Assembly (NCBI GenBank): GCA_032622095.1
Contig: CP136065.1
Coordinates: 93,567,343-93,631,342 of the forward strand
Direction of reading: 5' to 3'
From: Siphonodentalium dalli
Taxonomy: Eukaryota > Mollusca > Scaphopoda > Gadilida > Siphonodentaliidae
DNA: 64,000 bases
Part shown: one piece after another, positions 35,243-46,761 of the stretch
Layout of the letters: every line of letters begins with the position of its first letter
Numbering within the stretch: position 1 is the first letter of the stretch
Notes under the pieces: model-generated
Database searches by the model: none
Told to the model about the DNA's origin: nothing
Seen by the model: only the letters and a program-made list of their open reading frames with translations
Position numbers and translations under genes: made by a program

Positions 35243-35619
35243 GAGTGATAGTTTTGATTGTGCCTTTGAAACATTCATTCTGTTGGGTTGACGACGGGGT
35301 TAAACGAAATCGTAGAGATGGTGTATCTCTCACCTGAACATTGTGTAGGTTCAGAGATAATAAATTGAGTTACAGCGACCAGACAATAGGAGCTTCTGTC
35401 ACATCTGAAATATTTTTCCCCAATTTGTTTCCAGCAATATTCGTTCGTGTTTTTGGCCCAATCACCCCGCCCACTACTAATGGGTGTTTAATCGTTGTAC
35501 AGGCTCTTCGGTTACTGTGTACTGGTTCTGTTACTTTAACTATATAAATACATTGAATTCACCAGCTGCACTAACGTAAATATTTCTGATGACTCGCCGT
35601 TCGCAGTCCCCTCCAAATG

Positions 35620-36165
35620 GATCGCGGGCCTCGTGGCGTGATCGAACTAGAACATTTTGTAATTTCTATTTTGTTTGGCTTGTGACAAAAATGAGAACAA
35701 TTTAACATGTAATTCTCACTTCTTTGTGTGTGACCCAATGAATATTATTCTGCCACAAATTTAGTGGAATTTATTCTGCCATTACATGTAACCCTAACCC
35801 TAACCCTAACCATAACCCTAACACTAACCCTAACCCTAACCATAACCCTAACCATAACCCTAACCATAACCCCATGGACACAATGGTAAGATCAATTGCC
35901 CCTTTCCATCTGTTGCCTGCACTTCTTTTTCTCCTCCCTTTCCCTAAATCTAAACTGTCTTATTCGGATCATATACAGAACCATAATTCTCCTGCTTTAC
36001 CCCACTTGTATCTATTCCAAGATACCTGGGGTAACATTTATTTTCAGAGAAAAGGGGTTATTTAACAATGTCCTCAACGGCTTGTTCCCGTTGTTTATAA
36101 TTCACATCTATATTATTTGTGTTTTTGTTCTGTTTATTTCAAATAAAATATTGTTTCAACCAAGA
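35620..36165 (+). repeat. Interspersed repeat family J, copy 1 (with telomeric insert)
   Basis: Matches 45715-46560: CTATTTTGTTTGGCTTGT, ACAAATTTAGTGG, TTTCCATCTGTTGCCTGCAC, GTGTTTTTGTTCTGTTT. This copy is interrupted by telomere-like repeats; the other is interrupted by a family F element. Confidence 0.78.
35789..35873 (-). repeat. Interstitial telomere-like repeat (TTAGGG/TTATGG units)
   Basis: About fourteen units of CCCTAA, some changed to CATAAC-type variants. The same site in the related copy at 45.87 kb has no insert (CTGCCATCAAATGGTAAG), so this is a clean insertion plus a few filler bases on each side. Confidence 0.93.
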
Positions 36166-36759
36166 ACAATTACTGCTCAGTTGTGATGCGTATATGAACC
36201 GTTCAAATACATGTGAAATTCGGTACAACTTAAATTAACGACTATTGCTGTTATTAAAGGCGTATAGTTTTGACCATTTCAGAGGATACATAAATTATTA
36301 CAGATTTAACAAAAACGACCTTAACCATGCACGCGACACAACCTTTTAGAAAAGATTATATGTATACTGTATACTCAAAAGAATCAGTACTCTGGATATA
36401 TCCGTAAGATTATCAGCCAAACAAATCGATTGTCGTTATCCAGTTGCTGGACATTCAATCGAAGTTACAGAGAGTTGTGCCATCAAGGGTCTGTAGTTAA
36501 GTGAGCACCGCTAACGTAGATTTCCCAATGGTTTCAGATCTACGTTGTCGAGAAATCAATTTAGACCAGTATTAATAAACTATATATGTAACTCCCAGTC
36601 TCCGATTCCTCCTCTTGTCATTATTTGCTCCTGGCGGAATATAAGTAACCTCGTCGGTTATATAGCAGCTGAAACGTCGGCATATTCATATGCATGAACA
36701 TAACTTGTGTTCAAATGTGTTGGCAACATAACACTGCATGTGAAGCTATGTGTGTTGCG

Positions 36760-37154
<395 letters not shown>

Positions 37155-37262
37155 CCGCTCTTACAATGGTACAATAAAAACATGATTAGGTTTTCTCACA
37201 CACATGTATACATTTGCCTCTAACCGGACAGATTCTTACTTTCGTCCGCGGTGTTTGCGACC

Positions 37263-37727
37263 ATGGAGTGGCTGCGTGGTCGACGGGCGACATTATGCAT
37301 GGATATCCGAAAAAAGTTGGACATTTCCCTCTTTATGTTCCATATGCTCTATTTTCACGGGGATGTGTTACAACCGGGAAATGCTACCGTATATGTCTAT
37401 ACAAATAACAACATAAATGAACCTACGCAAATATTGCATGGCACTATACCACCATATTTGGCCCGACTCCTTTCGATAATGGGAATAGATCCACAACACT
37501 CCTATAGCACAGGTCACAGAAATGAATCGAGTTTTAGAAGAAAACTTGAAAAAACGGAAGAACACCGGAAAAGTTTGGAAGAATACCACAAAGAACAAGA
37601 AAAAGAAAAGCAACATCAACAACATATGAGAATACAACTTGGACTCGAAACGGCAAAATCAATTCCGCTCTCATCTGCGGCAGAAAATCAACCGTACAAA
37701 AAAAAAGAAGAAATAATTTACAATTAA
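37263..37727 (+). CDS. Hypothetical protein with charged coiled-coil tail
   Basis: A 154-residue frame from an ATG in the strong start context GCGACCATGG (an upstream in-frame GTG at 37251 is less likely). It begins MEWLRGRRATLCMDIRKKLD, contains MFHMLYFHGDVLQPGNATVY and IPPYLARLLSIMGIDPQ, then a Glu/Lys-rich helix (EKTEEHRKSLEEYHKEQEK, residues about 100-125). I do not recognise a family. A broken copy of its middle lies 1.5 kb downstream, which shows the sequence has been duplicated and makes a multicopy gene or retrocopy possible. The GA-rich block just upstream could be part of a promoter, but that is inference. Confidence 0.42.
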   Translation: MEWLRGRRATLCMDIRKKLDISLFMFHMLYFHGDVLQPGNATVYVYTNNNINEPTQILHGTIPPYLARLLSIMGIDPQHSYSTGHRNESSFRRKLEKTEEHRKSLEEYHKEQEKEKQHQQHMRIQLGLETAKSIPLSSAAENQPYKKKEEIIYN

Positions 37728-37882
37728 TTAACAATTGCTGCTTGTGATGTATTTAATTTAATTAGAGCCATAACTATATGAAGGGTTAAGTGGAGGACCA
37801 TTCGGTCCTTCCGATAATCACGGGGCTACACCCATAATATATATACTATATATCGTCGGTGCAACATGTCGTTACACCCTGA

Positions 37883-37932
37883 ACCGTGAGCACAGAAATG
37901 CCATGCATGCATGGCATTTCAGTGCTCACGGT
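37883..37932. repeat. 50-bp palindrome
   Basis: ACCGTGAGCAC, then GAAATGCCATGC around the centre GCATGC, and back; there is one mismatched pair. Likely a cruciform-forming hairpin. Confidence 0.92.
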
Positions 37933-38304
37933 CACGTATCTTTTTGTGTCAACATTGGAACCCATGTTTAGGCTGATACGTAGCTCGGCTCTCGATTAAA
38001 TGGCTCATTCCAAAGTTGTCCGCGTAACCGAGGTATTATACATGGATCGCGAATACCATCTTCGAACCTGACATGGGCGAAAACCTGGACTGATTTTCAT
38101 TCTTGATCTGAGTTGAGGGGCATCTAAATATGCCATTAAGATCGATATATTGCCAAAGAATTGAGAATGTTTTCACCCACATTGAAGCAATGAATATTTA
38201 TAATGAGTCACGCATTTACATATCGAAGGTGGAGTTATGCGATTTTCAGCGTCATACCTAGTCGAATCCATAGGTCTCTGGTGAAAATACCAAATATATA
38301 AATA

Positions 38305-38645
38305 CTAGCCGATGAGCCCGACGTTGTCCGGGCTATTCAAAAACCAAATTTCAAGTCGATAGCTCTATCCGTTTCCGAGATCTGGTCTGCGCATGCGCGA
38401 AGCTGGCGTCGCACGGGCTCGGCGACCCGATAAAATTCGTATCCGGGGCAAGATACATTCACATACCAAATTTCAAGTCGATATATAGCTCCACCCGTTT
38501 CCGAGATCTGGTCTGCGCATGCGCGAAGCGGGCGCCGCACGGACTCGCCAATACGACGTTGACGACCGCCTGGTCAAACTACACACACGTACCAAGTTTC
38601 GTCCCGATCGGTCGAGAATCGTAGATTTGTATAAATGACATACAT

Positions 38646-38744
<99 letters not shown>

Positions 38745-38776
38745 TACAGACAGAGGTCTTCAAAATATATATGAGA
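38305..38776 (-). mobile_element. Non-autonomous Helitron, copy 3 (472 bp)
   Basis: The minus strand begins TCTCATATATATTTTGAAGA after A and ends AGCCCGGACAACGTCGGGCT, CATCGG, CTAG, followed by T. The interior has a (TGTC)n run (38646-38755) and two units of CGGAAACGG-TGGAGCTAT..GACTTGAAATTTGG. Related to the tandem elements at 62.5-64 kb. Confidence 0.88.
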
Positions 38777-39010
38777 TATATACCAAACAAGAGTGTGTTG
38801 TATCAACCTGATATCATTCAGTAACCTTCACACCTGCACATAACATTTTTTCTGTGATTCCCTTCCTCGTATACCCCCAAAACAACCTGACTCTTACTAA
38901 TCATTATTATTCTATTTGTTTCAGCCTTGACCTATCCCTTTGATTATTTAGTGTATCCATTTAAATTATGCCTCAGTGATAATCCGTGTTTGTTAATTTG
39001 ATAATCATTT

Positions 39011-39135
39011 ATACCACCATATGGCCCAACTCCTTTCGATAATGGGAATACACCAACACCACTCATATAGCACAGGTCACAGAGATGAATCGAGTCTTAG
39101 ACGAAAACTTGAAAAAGCGGAAGAGCATTTTCTAA
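39011..39135 (+). pseudogene. Broken partial copy of the 37263 ORF
   Basis: ATACCACCATATGGCCC, CTCCTTTCGATAATGGGAAT, GCACAGGTCACAGA and GAAAACTTGAAAAAGCGGAA match 37448-37565. A two-base loss in CATATTTGG (now CATATGG) shifts the frame and an in-frame TAG follows. No start codon or 3' part. Confidence 0.8.
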
Positions 39136-40446
39136 GTTGAAATAACTTGTGCTCCCATCCCCAATCTTCTTCCTACTGTCTATCTCTCATTTATAAACAA
39201 GTATGTATGTATTCATCTTCGTTTGTGATTTGCAATAATATATGCCATTATGAGTTTCTTGTATATAGTATAGATCTGCATGGGATAGAATACGTCATGA
39301 GTTAAAATATACAATATGCCAGTGCTGATTGATGATGGTGTCACCTTCTACGCCTCTGAATACTGAATACCAGATAAAATAGAAGGTTGAATCATGCGTA
39401 CTATAGATAAGAAACTACAGATTACAAGTCATAGTTATTCCACACTAATATGATAATTTTCACACACTTGCTGGTGTAATGGTTATACTTTCAACATATC
39501 AAGATGTTTGATACTGAATTACATCAAAATATCACTGGGGTTCAACGATTCCTCGACGATCGGATCTAACAGCTTCAAAATCGGATCTAACAGGAGTTCG
39601 ATTCCGACTCAAACAAGATTTTAATGCCAAAATGGCGGCGTTTGTGTGACTATTTGCAACAAATCTCTAAACATGGTAAGTATGAGCACTATATTGCCTA
39701 TTGGCCTGGTATATACAATTAGTGAAATTCGATTGTCGTAAACCAAAGAACCTGTATATGACATTTGGCAAAGATCTATATCATTTATGCACCTTAATTA
39801 AGCTCAGATCAGTCAAAATCGATGGGGAAAAACATAACACCGAGGTTCAAGTCATATTGTTGAATGGGTATAAATGTGTATGGTAATAAAGTCCTATGCA
39901 TAACGTGTTATTACTATTCGAGTACATATTGAAACAAAAATGAATGCAATTAGTCATGAGTTTTTGTTTTAAACACTAATTTTAAAAGTATAACATCGGC
40001 TCCGACCCTAATTTTGATTTATTCCGACCCCAATCTATAGAAATTGATCGGCTCCGATTCTAACACACATTAGTCAATTCTTTTTTCTGGAAATTGTTGA
40101 AATGTCTCATTGGCCATGGGTGTCAGATTCTTGCCGTTATCATTTAAAATAATCCATTTTCTGGTCGCTAGAATACCTGACACTATAAATTGTGTTTTTG
40201 GTAACATTCAACTTTAAGATAGTGTGTTCATATCTTGGAAAATCTTACATTTTTGTGACTGGCCTATTAACCACATAATCTAAGGATATCCAATGATACC
40301 ATTGTACATAATTATGCGTGCCATCCATGCTATCATAGGTGGTGATTAACGAAGACTTGCATATTTTCTGTTGGGTAGTAGACATATATGCCCAAATAAG
40401 AGTGCATTTACCTAATAATATAGTCAGTTTAAAAATAAACCACACG

Positions 40447-40716
40447 AAAATGTTGTTGGAAAGCTTGTGTCCTGGTCCCTCCCCCATGGCCAGTCAAACT
40501 TCTAGTCAATATAAGAAAACAATATTGTCCTATATTTGGTCAAAATTGTCACTGGAATTGTCATCAGTTGAAAATGTTTCAACCTAAGTCGGGTGTCAGG
40601 TTTGAAATGTCCAACTCTATGAATGATAGATGCTAGTCTATATGCTAGGATTTTGCGATTTTCTTGTACAGATTTCAAAATTTCCCCACACCTGGCCGAA
40701 CAATGCATCAGCTTAA
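40447..40716 (+). repeat. Family I unit, nested
   Basis: GTCCTGGTCCCTCCCCCATG, GTTTGAAATGTCCAAC and AGGATTTTGCGATTTTCTTG, inverted relative to the 33.2-34.0 kb array; the CCGGGCC hairpin is decayed. Confidence 0.7.
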
Positions 40717-40946
40717 CCTTATACTGTCAACTGTTTGATACATACATAGCCGTGAAACCTATATTTCACATCGTCCTTAAATACCACAATAGATATATGC
40801 ATATGCATAGATTTATGCTCGTCCTAATGGTAATCCATAAACACATGTATACGCTGTGATAAGTTATTCGACTTAATGCAAATTCAAATTGTTTTCTCAC
40901 CATGTACTAACGTTTCTGTTATCGCATTTTCAGACAATTCTTCAAG

Positions 40947-41250
40947 GATTGTCCACTAATAAATGGACAATCGGTACCTAAAATGGACATTAATAAATGG
41001 ACAATCCAACCACGCGTGGCACGCGAGCTTGGGATTGTCCACTAAATTGCTAATCCTGCATGTTAGCTTCATATTTAATATGAAGGGCAATAACTCTATA
41101 AATAATATTAATTTGCTAAATAATGGTGATTTGCATGAGAAGAAGTGTTTTTGACGAAATAACGGAGATATTTGAAGAAGAGTTGTTGACGAAATAACGG
41201 AAATATTCGAAGAAGTGTTTTAACGAGCGTCCATTTATAAGTGGACAATC
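40947..41250. repeat. Inverted-repeat element with GATTGTCCACT ends
   Basis: GATTGTCCACTAATAAATGG at the left and CCATTTATAAGTGGACAATC at the right. The inner end TAATAAATGGACAATC is duplicated, and a three-unit GACGAAATAACGGA(G/A)ATAT repeat lies near the right. Confidence 0.75.
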
Positions 41251-41360
41251 TTATGCGCATTAGGTGCGCATTTTTGTCCTTTTATAACAATGTATTGTCA
41301 ATTTTGTACCGGAGAGGGGCTACCTAAGTTGAAATAACTTGTGTCCCGAACCATTTTGTA

Positions 41361-43146
41361 GGTTATAGTACACCAATTATAAAAAATTAGCCCCCTTGGT
41401 GTGCTGTCACCCACACTCAAGTCAGCAGAAAATCACATCTGGCAGGTGAATGGTTGATTATGATTGGGATAAAATTAATGCAAAAACAAGAAAAAATCAA
41501 AGCCACCATGGAAATATTATATCTAGATGAATATTGATACAGAGTGGGTGAAATAATTAACCTGGCATTTAATGGGGGTGTGTTTGAAAATTTGGTGATG
41601 AATTTTTCTGCGAAATTAGGGCAGTATCAAAAGCGGTAAATTTAAAGGTGGAAAACCAACACGAACCTATTAATTTTTTTGGGTCAAATTGGGTCCGAAG
41701 GGCCATTCTTCAAAATTGACTAGGTTAGAAAGTTCCTGAATTCACAAGGAATCGAGCATAGCCCCGGACGTTAACACTGTCGCCTATGGAGAATAATTGG
41801 TGTACTGTAACCTATAGCAAGAAATTGTCGTTTTTCAGATTTCTGCTCTGGAACACAGCCAGTGCTCATTATCCTCAGAAAACAAATTGGGAGCTTGAAG
41901 CACGCGATACGACAGATTATTAAGGCACAGGAGGCGTCAAATAAAATTAAAAATTAACCCTCCCATACCATTTCTGCATATCGTTGTAAAACCGAAAATT
42001 GTCATTTTCGGCCTATTGTGGGCCCACAAATGCCCCTTTAATGAATGTAATACCGCCATTTGTGGCACCCGACACTCCAGATGAACGAATATGGGGATTT
42101 GTCCGGATTGAGCACGACGTAGGCGTAAATCAGTGTTTCATTTTGGACCGCACTCTAAGACATGATGAAAAATCGGTCCAGATCTGGTCAAACGAAGCCG
42201 AATTGCCCCTTTAAGATGATAGTTTGACAAAAAAGGACAACCCTGTAAATTTGCAGAATTGGATTAACGATCTAAAGCACCCAATTTTCCGCCAATAAAT
42301 GCATTCTTGTGACGGGCAAAATTGGGTTTTCTGTCGATTTTTTTCTAAAATTTGGTAGCTGCGCCCAATGTGAACTCCAAGTGCGCCCAATTCGCCTGGC
42401 GAATCCTGTGACATATTTTCTGGAAATGATATCTACAAGCTATCAGATCGTCCACATGTTTGTACGTCGTCATTGTTTACTTTGCCAGAATGCGGCTTTA
42501 GTGAGAAAAAATCACATTCAAATCAAGATATATTTTTAGCACATTTAGATATGGGTGGTGGCAGAAGAGGGTTAATGAAGTAAGAACACAGACATGTTTC
42601 GAATCAAAGTTCTTTATTTTGACGTCGGTATATAAATGGCCACATTTTAATATCGTTTCGACTACTTTATTATCTGTCTATAGGTTATAGTACACCAATT
42701 ATAAACAAAATTATCAAAAATTATCCCCCTTGGTGTGCTGTCACCCAAACTCAAGTCAGCAGAAAATCACATCTGGCAGCTGAATGGTTGATTATGATTG
42801 GGATAAAATTAATGCAAAAACAAGAAAAAATCAAAGCCACCATGGAAATATTATATCTAGATGAATATTGATACAGAGTGGGTGAAATAATTAACCTGGC
42901 ATTTAATGGGGGTATGTTTGAAAATTTGGTGATGAATTTTTCTGCGAAATTAGGGCAGTATCAAAAGCGGTAAATTTAAAGGTGGAAAACCAACACGAAC
43001 CTATTAATTTTTTTGGGTCAAATTGGGTCCGAAGGGCCATTCTTCAAAATTGACTAGGTTAGAAAGTTCCTGAATTCACAAGGAATCGAGCATAGCCCCG
43101 GACGTTAACACTGTCGCCTATGGAGAATAATTGGTGTACTGTAACC
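41361..43146 (+). mobile_element. Composite element 1: two direct terminal repeats around an unrelated core (1786 bp)
   Basis: Terminal repeats 41361-41812 (452 bp) and 42683-43146 (464 bp) are the same orientation and about 99 percent identical, differing by a few substitutions and one 12-base indel. Each begins GGTTATAGTACACCAATTA and ends TAATTGGTGTACTGTAACC, so each has its own inverted ends. TGTA flanks the whole unit on both sides (41357-41360, 43147-43150), while the inner borders do not give matching 4-base duplications. The core (870 bp) starts TATAG and ends CTATA and has no recognised protein. This is LTR-like in layout, but without TG..CA ends, primer site or purine tract that I can see. 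Confidence 0.82.
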
Positions 43147-43179
43147 TGTATATTTATACAAATAAAATATGTTTAAAGT

Positions 43180-43510
43180 AAAAGTAGCCATGCATGGTCG
43201 GTCTGGTGTGTCCTGGTCCCTCCGCGTGGCCAATACAAAACTGATAATTAGTTTAAGACAACAATATTTTACTACATTTGGTTTAAATTGTTGACTGAAA
43301 TGGTCCAGTTGTAACATTTCCAAACTAAGGGAGAGTATGAGGTTTGAAATTTCCAACGATAGAAAAGCTTGAGGTCAGTCTAGATGCTAGGATTTTGCGA
43401 TCTTCTTGTTTAGTTTTCATAATTTTCTCACACCGGGCCAAACAACCATGGTCTGCCCGGTGTGCCCTGGTCTATTTCCATAGTCGTGGAGATTTGTCTG
43501 GAGTTAGACC
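43180..43510 (+). repeat. Family I unit, nested
   Basis: GTCCTGGTCCCTCCGCGTGG, GAGGTTTGAAATTTCCAAC, AGGATTTTGCGATCTTCTTG and the hairpin CACCGGGCCAAAC-ACCATGGTCTGCCCGGTGTG. Confidence 0.75.
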
Positions 43511-44732
43511 ACTAGATGTTAATATTTGTGCAAATTTCAGGTTCAAAATATATGAATATTATCATACCGGGTAACGATGGTTTATAAATAGGCTATTTAT
43601 AGGCCCTGTGTGAACACTGGTGCAAGGAGGGAATGAAATTATATAGTCATAATTATACTGCACTGTGGCATTGGGGTCGTAAACAGTACGAACGTGTCTG
43701 GTGATCATGTAAGGGTCGGAGTAGTTTAAACCTGTTAGATCCTGATCCGAACCACCGAGTCGGAGTATTTTTCGTCATATTTCTTATACATCGTAATTAC
43801 TGGGTCAATAACTAAAATTATGGGCTTATGATAAACACTAAATTCAGTCAGAACCAATTATGTGTGTTTTGACACATACAAAGGTTAATAACAAGTCGGG
43901 AGATGCTCGTTGAATTATCAATGGGAAATGCACACAAAAAAGCACGTGCTCTAGTTTGAAGTCAAACAACCATATTTACACCTTTGATTCGGGTCATTGT
44001 CATTGATTGTGTCAGTGTGTCATAACCTGAATCAAGATACATTGAAGTATACACGTTATAACTCACCTTTCTGCCATTTTTCTGGTTCTTTCGCGGTTAA
44101 AAACTTCTGGAAAATTTAAAAACTCGGAATGGGGTCGGAGCCGATCAAATTGGGGCCGGAATAAAAATCTGTTAGATCCGATTTTGAAGCTGTTAGATCC
44201 GATCGACGAGGAATCGTTGAACCCCAGTGAATATGCCATTTTGGCTAAGAAACAATAAAAGTTTGAACAAATGGTGCTATAAAAGCTGCGACAGCCTTGT
44301 TGTTGAGTCCTAAATATCGGTTAAAATGGGCGTATGAATCCCGAGTACCAGTTAATTGAGGGTGTGAATCTCACCAGTACCAGTTAACAGAGGGTGTGAA
44401 TCAGTACCAGTTAACCGAGGGTGTGAATTCTGCATGCGTACAGCCTGGAAATGGCATGAATCCAGCGTACCAAAAAGAGGGTGATGACACCCTCACGGAT
44501 GCCACATACGTACCATTTATATATAGCCTTGAAATAATGCGGGAAATACCAGCTGCCACCAGGTTCACCCCAGGCAAACATGTCGAACGAAATGACAATC
44601 CCAATCACGCTACTGGTGAGAGCAAAAATTCAGGCCACAACACAGAAGCAATTACTTTTAGCTGTGACGAACAACAGCTCGCGAGCTTTTAATTTCCTGA
44701 CTCTCATTTCCGAACACTGTTGACTCGATATA

Positions 44733-44990
44733 TTAACCCTTTCATGATGTGATTTGCACTGGTGCAGCATTAAAGATCATGTGCCAGTGCATTCTCTTAT
44801 ATATGCGAGTCTCCCATAGGGAGTCTCGCATATATAAGAGAATGTACTGGCTTACAAGGTCAAGGTAAATATTTTTAGGCCAATGTATTCTCTTATATAT
44901 GCGAGGCTCCCCATGGAGACTCGAATATATTAGAGAATGCACTGGCACATGGTTTTCTCAAAATTTCAGGTAGCTCCAGTCAAGAGTTAA
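44733..44990 (+). mobile_element. TTAA-type element, family B, copy 4
   Basis: Starts TTAACCCTTTCATGATG and ends CAGTCAAGAGTTAA; interior TCTTATATATGCGAGTCTCC hairpins and TTACAAGGTCAAGGTAAATA. Confidence 0.85.
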
Positions 44991-45239
44991 ACAGTTAACA
45001 TTTGTTCTCATTTTATGATGGAACCAAATGATTAACTGGAATGGATATGTGTAAAGTGTTAATAATTACGCCCCGTATGTCATACCGATGGCAATACAGT
45101 GTAATGTCGAATAAGTATAGCCTATATGTCAATTGATTGTGTGATGCCTCTGGTGAAATAGTAACAATTTGATAGGCCTATATCGTAGATGAGATGAGAG
45201 GGCATCGCGATTCCTCAATTCATACTACATTTATCAGAT

Positions 45240-45345
45240 TATACCGGGCCCCTGGTGATTCAGTTGGTGAGGTGAATGGCGCACATTGTGACATGGATTA
45301 GCCATTTCACGACCTTCGAACTTGTATCACCTTTGTGAGCGTTGA
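45240..45345 (+). repeat. Possible tRNA-derived SINE fragment
   Basis: TGATTCAGTTGGTGAG resembles a pol III A box and CCTTCGAACTTG, about 55 bases later, a B box. There is no tRNA cloverleaf and no tail, so this is weak. Confidence 0.25.
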
Positions 45346-45714
45346 TGCATCATACGTTGTATGCATTGACATATATATGTTATATATAGGTTATGTGGTG
45401 CGCCAGGTGCGGGCGGCAGTGTTTGGCAAGCATCCACCGCCTTGTCATTATATTGACCGACCAAACAATTAGCTCATCATTATAATACTCATAGATCGCA
45501 ACATCAATATTGTATCTGGACAGGCTTGTCAGTTGCTTAGTGTGGATAGGCTATTTCTATGGCGGAGTGATTTCCCGAGGTGAAATTAACCTTCCCAATG
45601 GTTTTCCTCGACAACTGACAACATGTGCCTTGAGATATGGACAAGCTGCTGAAAGATGATCGACTCCAAACAATCCAAACCATGCAACCCACGAGTTTTT
45701 ACAATCTCTCCTAA

Positions 45715-46560
45715 TTTGGTCGTGGAGCGATCGAACTAAAGAACATTTCTATTTTGTTTGGCTTGTTACAAAAATGAGAACAATTTAACATGGTGTAATT
45801 CTCCCTTCTTTCTGTGTGACCAAATTAATTTTATTCTACCACAAATTTAGTGGCATTTATTCTGCCATCAAATGGTAAGATCAGTTGCCACTTTCCATCT
45901 ATTGCCTGCACTTATTTTCTCTTCCCTTTCCATTAAAGGCCAACTTAATTTTTCGAATTCCCAGATCACATTATATACATATACCATAGTATATACCATT
46001 TGAAAGAGTAAGCTCGAAAACATTGTATTATCCACTCATCCGATCGAATAAACTATGAACATGTTGTTATTATCGAGGCACCGACGTGTTTTCTGTGCTT
46101 AAGTTTTATCTGGACTATATTGTCAGTCTATTATTCTCAATTGAAGGGGGATAGCTCTATCTCTAAATTTGAATGTTGATGCATTCTGGATTAATGACGA
46201 GCGAAGTCTTGTGGTGCATGAATCTGAGTATCTCTATCACTTGGTTGACACTCCTAAGCCACGTCTGTTCTGCATCCTGGTGGATAGATATATTTTTGGT
46301 TTTATTGCATGCCAACAATAGTCAATAACACTGACTCGGAAAAGAAATAATTGGGGACTAAAAAATTAAGTGGGTTTTTCACATAAACTTTAATATTCGG
46401 ACCATACAGACATAACATTATTTTATTTACCTAGAAAGGACGTAATAAAAGCCTCAACGCCTTGTTGCCAGACCCACTTTCAACATTTATATGTAACTCC
46501 GCGTCTATATTAATTGTGCTTTTGTTCTGTTTGGTTCAAGTAAAATATTGCTAAACCAAC
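45715..46560 (+). repeat. Family J repeat, copy 2 (with family F insert)
   Basis: Collinear with 35620-36165. Holds the empty site for the telomeric insert near 45870, and is itself split by the family F element at 45932-46380. Confidence 0.78.
45932..46380 (-). mobile_element. TTAA-type element, family F, copy 3
   Basis: Left end ATTAAAGGCCAACTTAATTT and right end AAAAATTAAGTGGG; interior CAATTGAAGGGGGATAGCTC and CTGGTGGATAGATATATTTT match the other copies. Inserted into family J. Confidence 0.78.
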
Positions 46561-46588
46561 CCACGAGTTTCCAACTTGTCGCACAGAT

Positions 46589-46609
46589 GGGGGGGGGGGG
46601 GGGGGGGGG
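46589..46609 (+). repeat. Poly(G) tract, 21 bases
   Basis: Uninterrupted G run followed by TGAGACACCAC, the context also seen after the G tract at 33976-33991 (GTGAGACACTCCC). Confidence 0.9.
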
Positions 46610-46761
46610 TGAGACACCACGTTCTCTGTCGTCGCCATATGTGCGAAGAGTTTTTGTGCAGCCCGAAGGGTGGCATAGTATTATTACACTGGGACATTAT
46701 TGGACTGGGCTTATATCGTCCTTACCTTGGCCGTCGTCATATTCACTTATGAACAGGTTAT

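Larger units (their letters stand above)
39533..44229. mobile_element. 4.7-kb inverted-repeat element with CACTGGGG ends and 5-bp target duplication
   Basis: The left end CACTGGGGTTCAACGATTCC is repeated inverted at the right end. About 68 bases match, including GATCGGATCTAACAG-CTTC and a second CGGATCTAACAG. AATAT occurs on both sides (39528-39532 and 44230-44234). A subterminal block with ATCGGCTCCGACCC is present at both ends (about 40005 and 44135). CAC ends with 5-bp duplications fit Transib; CACTG ends also occur in Chapaev/CACTA elements (2-4 bp duplications). No transposase frame remains, and the interior is filled by nested repeats at 40447, 40947, 41361 and 43180. Confidence 0.85.

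Noticed and set aside
34842-35333. 163-residue minus frame
   Set aside because: It spans a family F element; the homologous copy at 45.9-46.4 kb does not keep this frame.
38473-38806. Cys/Leu/Ser/Val-rich minus frames
   Set aside because: Produced by the (TGTC)n run inside a Helitron.
41361-41812. Reading each 450-bp terminal repeat as an independent TA-inserting mariner-type element
   Set aside because: TA flanks the first copy, but the second copy (CTA versus TGT) and both copies of unit 2 do not fit; 4-bp matches bracket only the whole composites. Kept as the alternative to test.
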